From Candidatus Methanoperedens nitratireducens (GTDB lineage: Archaea > Halobacteriota > Methanosarcinia > Methanosarcinales > Methanoperedenaceae), in assembly GCA_020724545.1 (NCBI GenBank), contig DYGR01000007.1, forward strand, positions 21,540-82,031: a DNA stretch of 60,492 nucleotides, in the 5' to 3' direction. Shown piece by piece: positions 58,201-60,492 of this stretch (its first letter is position 1; each line of letters opens with the position of its first letter). Position numbers and translations under genes: made by a program. The notes under the pieces were generated by a model. It was not told the origin of the DNA and did not search any database. It saw only the letters and a list, made by a program, of their open reading frames with translations.

Positions 58201-58512
58201 TTTTTTTATTTGATGATAGATATTGCCTGTAACTTTGATTGTCACTTCAGAATTGGATTCAAGTTCATTCCTTGCTGCAAGAACAGATACTTTTAATCTT
58301 GATGCGCGGATTGATGCTGCTTTACCTTCATCATCAAATTTAACTTCATCTTCTACATTCTGCTCTTTTCTCGCTGCGAGAGTTCCAATTAAAAAAGATT
58401 TACTTGGTCTTTCATCAACAACTTCATCCTCCGAGTGAGTGCCAGTTACTCTTGAAATAATGTAATTTACAATATCATCTGCAAATTTTTCTTGCGAGTG
58501 GATGCCGACCAT
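55246..58512 (-). CDS. drmA: DrmA-like superfamily 2 helicase
   Basis: The 1088-aa helicase has Walker A DTGGGKSEAYFALVIF (about 425-440), a DExH-like box SIQDEMHLLREGFG (about 655), and motif VI IQALSRVGRKNLG (about 914). A treble-cysteine insert (KCPLCPSNSK, KCDKCGGEY, about 545-575) lies between I and II. These fit the DrmA/DUF1998-associated helicases, which translocate on DNA in DISARM. The start has GAGGAGATT immediately upstream and a TATA-like stretch at 58540-58560. It is the first gene of a five-gene operon. Confidence 0.87.
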   Translation of the reverse strand: MVGIHSQEKFADDIVNYIISRVTGTHSEDEVVDERPSKSFLIGTLAARKEQNVEDEVKFDDEGKAASIRASRLKVSVLAARNELESNSEVTIKVTGNIYHQIKKESITEASTFQNNKKSDSENEKKHQWKRLSFSQVCNIPLNSEFYVDFSQVKETANNDPINLKQIPDNLWKAKIYTKVTDFNDKDVLISFNFENESREADQFDGFERTLFDCKLEVDLGNLTIKEFCDEYLYEGHKQRYYYDFRTVNCQTKWVRGREKFVTRHFGRFEQKNIRPKESIPHLNLTFSNLVSPQDAISSLDGFVSEMKQYFETYKNNIPVNVSENEFQPRVNDRENTWGERIEHKTHFENLINRVEKGLNLIKSNLDIKEAFLKTNETFKNYYQNQDISRPDAGWRLFQIAFFLSSIESVVEKKNLDVVDVLHVDTGGGKSEAYFALVIFTSFYERITGKKDGVSAIVKFPLRMLSIQQLERISSVIIHAESVRNEHLEIFPGSPFSLGYYVGSRDDDFPDLYMKVKNRLYENGKLTSPLSKIISKCPLCPSNSKGSIRLIDDQKGRRIIHKCDKCGGEYYIYQSDREVFRWRPTVVVSTVDKWAGLSQQRRVRNLLGGNGSICHDEHGFIPSGDVCEDKDDEDFKCENVGEHKKNSSGPMLSIQDEMHLLREGFGTISAHFEGLIEAIVEDSSDRGLKHIAMSATLNGTKKQIEELYMKKYFVIPGHCPEGAGSPNDFFFEKYEGPKRIIYGLKPNLRDNHYASLRTLLHFAEFIINSQKALNSDPNGFCGKYDLKNPSEAQELIEQYLIPLTYHIKKQDAYDMGRLKDAVVGDRLRDKFNGSDIQGKVLTGDSSLDELKETIDKVREFIKNYDSSVVDHDGLTLEPIYATSVVSHGVDLNELNFMIFQGLPYSTSEYIQALSRVGRKNLGIVLLWFYPNRVRDDSFYRNFVRYHNSLDHEVRPIPINRSSWLGLQQTINSMFCAGIINYLSNKKGKPCYLKSHINELTLKDKEELVEFIKKTYGKSGLDIDINSEVEKRINQITNGSAKEKEFFPNILTKSGEPFFRNQSGMRGIQKQLVLDVRSEDERILKQKEK

Positions 58513-58570
58513 AATCTCCTCTTTTCCTACGATTAATGTCTATATTAAAAATATATTTTTCGGTTAGATT

Positions 58571-58588
58571 AGTACTTGCGGAAGTACT
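58571..58588. promoter_or_regulatory. Inverted repeat upstream of the DISARM-like operon
   Basis: AGTACTT-GCGG-AAGTACT has seven-base perfect arms and lies just upstream of the TATA-like region of drmA. It could bind a regulator; no regulator gene is in the operon. Confidence 0.35.
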
Positions 58589-58633
58589 GTATAACTGTAG
58601 CTCTTCATCACTTCAAACTCCACAAGCTACCCC

Positions 58634-58673
58634 AGCGCCTCCTCCTCGTCGCAAGACCAGCGCCGACTGGCAG
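58634..58673. repeat. 40-bp direct repeat, left copy
   Basis: The 40 bases from agcgcctcctcctc to cgccgactggcag recur at 59905-59944 with two differences. The copies flank the HicAB, PIN-fragment and hairpin-repeat segment. Unidentified. Confidence 0.75.
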
Positions 58674-58803
58674 GATTTTAAGCACCAAATTAATACTAAC
58701 TGAAACGACTCCTGCAAAAGTTCGTTTTGAGTTCGTTCCAGTTCGGTGTTTTTAGTATCATACGTTTGGCGGATAAAAACGTATCTATAGATTTTATAGA
58801 TGC

Positions 58804-59028
58804 TCACAAAAAATTAACAAATTGTTCGATGCTTAGACCAGCATCTTTAATTATTCTGATAAGTGTTCCCCTCTTTAGAGGACTATGCAATGGAACCGTG
58901 ACCTTTATAATATCGTCATCCGATATTTTTTCTAATCTCACATGACTACCCCGTTGCCTGATAACAACAAAACCAGCTTTTGTCAATACTTTTATAGCCT
59001 CTTTGCCTGAGACTACTGGTAGCTTCAT
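58804..59028 (-). CDS. hicA: HicA-family mRNA interferase toxin
   Basis: The 74-aa toxin has the double-stranded RNA-binding-like HicA fold: LPVVSGKEAIKVLTKAGFVVIRQRGSHVRLEK with catalytic H29, then ITVPLHSPLKRGTLIRIIKDAG-like residues. It cleaves mRNA when not held by HicB. It lies 12 bases after hicB. Length and motif are complete, so it should be active. Confidence 0.93.
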   Translation of the reverse strand: MKLPVVSGKEAIKVLTKAGFVVIRQRGSHVRLEKISDDDIIKVTVPLHSPLKRGTLIRIIKDAGLSIEQFVNFL

Positions 59029-59040
59029 AATTAATTCAGG

Positions 59041-59241
59041 CTAAACTGCAACTTCAGCGATCTCAGCGCTCTTCCCTATAACTAACTTTTCGGTTGGCTC
59101 CAGATAAAGTTCTATAGCCTCTTTTATGTTCATCAATGCCTCTTCTCTGGTATTACCTTCAGAAATGCATCCTGGAAGTGAAGGCACGTATACAACATAG
59201 CCGCCTTCCTCGGCAGGCTCCAGGACTACTTTAAACTTCAT
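59041..59241 (-). CDS. hicB: HicB-family antitoxin
   Basis: The 66-aa antitoxin has the partial RNase H-like fold FKVVLEPAEEGGYVVYVPSLPGCISEGNTREEALMNIKEAIELYL. It has no DNA-binding tail, so control of transcription is uncertain. A longer frame begins at 59277, but GGTGA spacing favours ATG 59241. Its first 140 bases are duplicated at 60304-60443. Confidence 0.92.
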   Translation of the reverse strand: MKFKVVLEPAEEGGYVVYVPSLPGCISEGNTREEALMNIKEAIELYLEPTEKLVIGKSAEIAEVAV

Positions 59242-59444
59242 GAGTTTCACCTTGAAGTTGAATGTAGTTTGAGACATATAAACCTGATGATTTCGTATAT
59301 TTTAATGTTCGTTGTTTACATTGTATGTTTCTCAGTGTGAAGCGGTTGCTGGGGACACATCGGCGCCGGTGCATTCGAAAAAATAAGCAGTACCTATATG
59401 CTATAGTGTTTTGCGCAAGTAAACTCCAGTCACCATACTATATT

Positions 59445-59516
59445 AACCGCAGATGAACGCGGATAAACGCAGATACGATGCAGCAAATCTGCGTTCATCT
59501 GCGTGTATCTGCGGTT
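59445..59516. repeat. 'accgcagat' hairpin repeat, copy 4
   Basis: Arms at 59445-59474 and 59487-59516 give a long stem as in copy 3. It lies 26 bases past the end of the truncated PIN toxin. The rest of 59278-59585 holds no gene. Confidence 0.85.
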
Positions 59517-59541
59517 TCTTATTCTTATATTTGTTGAATTT

Positions 59542-59589
59542 TTAATCAGAGCCGAAAAAAATGATGTTAGAATCCAGTACTAATTTCAT
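59542..59589 (-). pseudogene. Truncated PIN-domain toxin
   Basis: MKLVLDSNIIFFGSD then a stop. The first ten residues are the standard PIN start with the metal-binding Asp (D6). It overlaps the antitoxin stop by four bases (ATGA), so it was once a VapBC-type pair. The rest of the toxin is gone. Confidence 0.65.
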
Positions 59590-59804
59590 TCATCTGCCTT
59601 TATCTTATTGTAAAGAGCACGCTTTATGATATGATCGAGTTCATCTATGTCTTTTTTTCTCAACTCGCTCTTCTCGGCAAGAAGATTTCCAATTTTTATC
59701 TCAGTAAGTCTACTTATAACGGCTGACTCTACCCATTTCAAGCCCTCTTTATTCTTCGTTATCCAACTGAAATCGTTGGGGAGTCTTAATATAAAATCGA
59801 CCAT
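59586..59804 (-). CDS. Antitoxin partner of the truncated PIN toxin
   Basis: The 72-aa helical protein (ILRLPNDFSWITKNKEGLKWVESAVISRL, then KDIDELDHIIKRALYNKIK) precedes and overlaps the PIN remnant. It resembles the orphan antitoxins of archaeal PIN toxins in size and layout; no named family is certain. GGTGA sits before the ATG. Confidence 0.55.
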   Translation of the reverse strand: MVDFILRLPNDFSWITKNKEGLKWVESAVISRLTEIKIGNLLAEKSELRKKDIDELDHIIKRALYNKIKADE

Positions 59805-59904
59805 TTTTCACCTTATACAATTTGAAATTTAATTGTTATATTCGTTCACGAGGTTTTAAGGTTTCTCTTCCCTGAAATATCCGCTTCCTTTCCCTTTCTG
59901 ATCA

Positions 59905-59944
59905 AGCGCCTCCTCCTCATCACAAGACCAGCGCCGACTGGCAG
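59905..59944. repeat. 40-bp direct repeat, right copy
   Basis: Matches 58634-58673 with two A/G differences. No gene is seen in 59805-60101 apart from this repeat. Confidence 0.75.
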
Positions 59945-60101
59945 AGGTTTATCATGAACTGGATAAAAGAGGACGCCTTCTGATGCTGAGTAACAGCTAT
60001 TCGGAATTTATTTTGTAGCTATACAGCGATTACAGGTTAAGCGCGTGAGTGCAAAAAGCTATATTAAGCGCAATAATAAATGATAAACAAAGAGATGTAG
60101 C

Positions 60102-60320
60102 ATGATACTTGAATACATAAATGCGGCACTGGAAAAGGCGAAATATGAGATAATTGAAGATGACGAACCTTATTACAGGGAGGTTCCGGGGTTAAAGGGG
60201 GTATGGGCAACCGGTAAAACCCTTGAAGAGTGCCGAAGGAATCTTGCTGAAACAATAGAAGGATGGATCATTCTAAGATTAAAAAAAGGTCTTCCAATCC
60301 CTTCAGATAGAGTTCTATAG
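60102..60320 (+). CDS. HicB-like antitoxin with a replaced C-terminus
   Basis: The 72-aa protein reads ILEYINAALEKAKYEIIEDDEPYYREVPGLKGVWATGKTLEECRRNLAETIEGWIILRLKKGLPIPSDRVL, a HicB of another subtype from that at 59041. Its last four codons (DRVL) and stop lie in DNA copied from the other hicB, so the natural end and any hicA partner were lost. The protein core is complete. Confidence 0.8.
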   Translation: MILEYINAALEKAKYEIIEDDEPYYREVPGLKGVWATGKTLEECRRNLAETIEGWIILRLKKGLPIPSDRVL

Positions 60321-60444
60321 CCTCTTTTATGTTCATCAATCCCTCTTCTCTGGTATTACCCTCAGAAATGCATCCTGGAAGTGAAGGCACGTATACAACA
60401 TAGCCGCCCTCCTCGGCAGGCTCCAAGACTACTTTAAATTTCAC
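60268..60444 (-). pseudogene. Duplicated, truncated hicB copy
   Basis: Starting with GTG at 60444, the frame repeats the first 47 residues of the HicB at 59041 with one change (EEGLMN for EEALMN), then runs into unrelated sequence (KGLEDLFLILE). Bases 60304-60443 match 59101-59240 closely. It overlaps the opposite-strand HicB-like gene and has no hicA. It lies near the window edge. Confidence 0.7.
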
Positions 60445-60492
60445 AGCGTTGGGGCGCAGGGGTAGCGGAAGCCCAGAGCTTTAGCGACGGGA

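Noticed and set aside
58613-58807. A 64-aa minus-strand ORF upstream of drmA
   Set aside because: It spans the 40-bp repeat and the hicA end, is low in protein-like features and has no start signal.

Overview
The window reads as a chromosomal segment of a methane-metabolising archaeon, most consistent with 'Candidatus Methanoperedens' (ANME-2d) or a close relative; this is an inference from gene content. The supporting genes are archaeal: ribosomal protein L18a/LX with prefoldin alpha and FtsY, FEN1, Cdc48, D-aminoacyl-tRNA deacylase, beta-RFAP synthase (methanopterin pathway), an MsvR-like regulator and Methanosarcina-type S-layer proteins. They sit beside a NarGH-type nitrate reductase operon and a cytochrome b6-type quinol oxidase module. 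No tRNA, rRNA, CRISPR array or intact insertion sequence was seen.

Layout. 1-1370: end of a quinol oxidation operon (split cytochrome b6/subunit IV plus a small membrane protein). 1372-2112: MsvR-like redox regulator on the minus strand. 2206-15171: housekeeping genes (ftsY, prefoldin, L18a, CcmD-like, CoA-binding, LUD, TsaA-like, FEN1, Cdc48, PRC-barrel, dtdA, ftsZ, queE, lipoprotein, pcm). 15371-18080: XRE regulator and PEP synthase. 18649-27049: a minus-strand operon of a 39-aa leader peptide, narG, narH, narJ-like chaperone, haem-b gamma subunit, CuA cupredoxin, NapH/NosR-like ferredoxin and a second CuA cupredoxin. 27636-37770: AIM24-family protein and two giant exported surface proteins with shared ends. 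37914-40658: thioredoxin reductase, beta-RFAP synthase, a pRiA4b ORF-3-like gene and gene scars. 40665-46187: a complete-looking UDP-GlcNAc operon (glmU-like, glmS, glmM, glmU-like). 46216-60492: an AT-rich accessory island.

The island is the part most likely to hold something new. On the minus strand, 58512 to 47983 form one tight operon: DrmA-like helicase, DrmB-like DUF1998 protein, DrmC-like phospholipase D, a 1112-aa protein of unknown class (possibly DrmE-like) and a radical SAM enzyme. This looks like a DISARM-family defence system in which a radical SAM enzyme occupies the position expected for a DNA methyltransferase; two decayed methyltransferase-like scraps lie just downstream. The operon is flanked by broken and intact toxin-antitoxin modules (truncated RelE, DUF2283, HicAB, truncated PIN toxin, duplicated HicB).

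Regulation. The promoter regions of the MsvR-like gene and of the nar operon each carry a 16-bp box close to TTCGTA-N4-TACGAA, the motif I recall for MsvR in methanogens. This suggests that one redox-sensing regulator controls itself and nitrate respiration. Several intergenic gaps carry a long hairpin repeat of the 'accgcagat' type.
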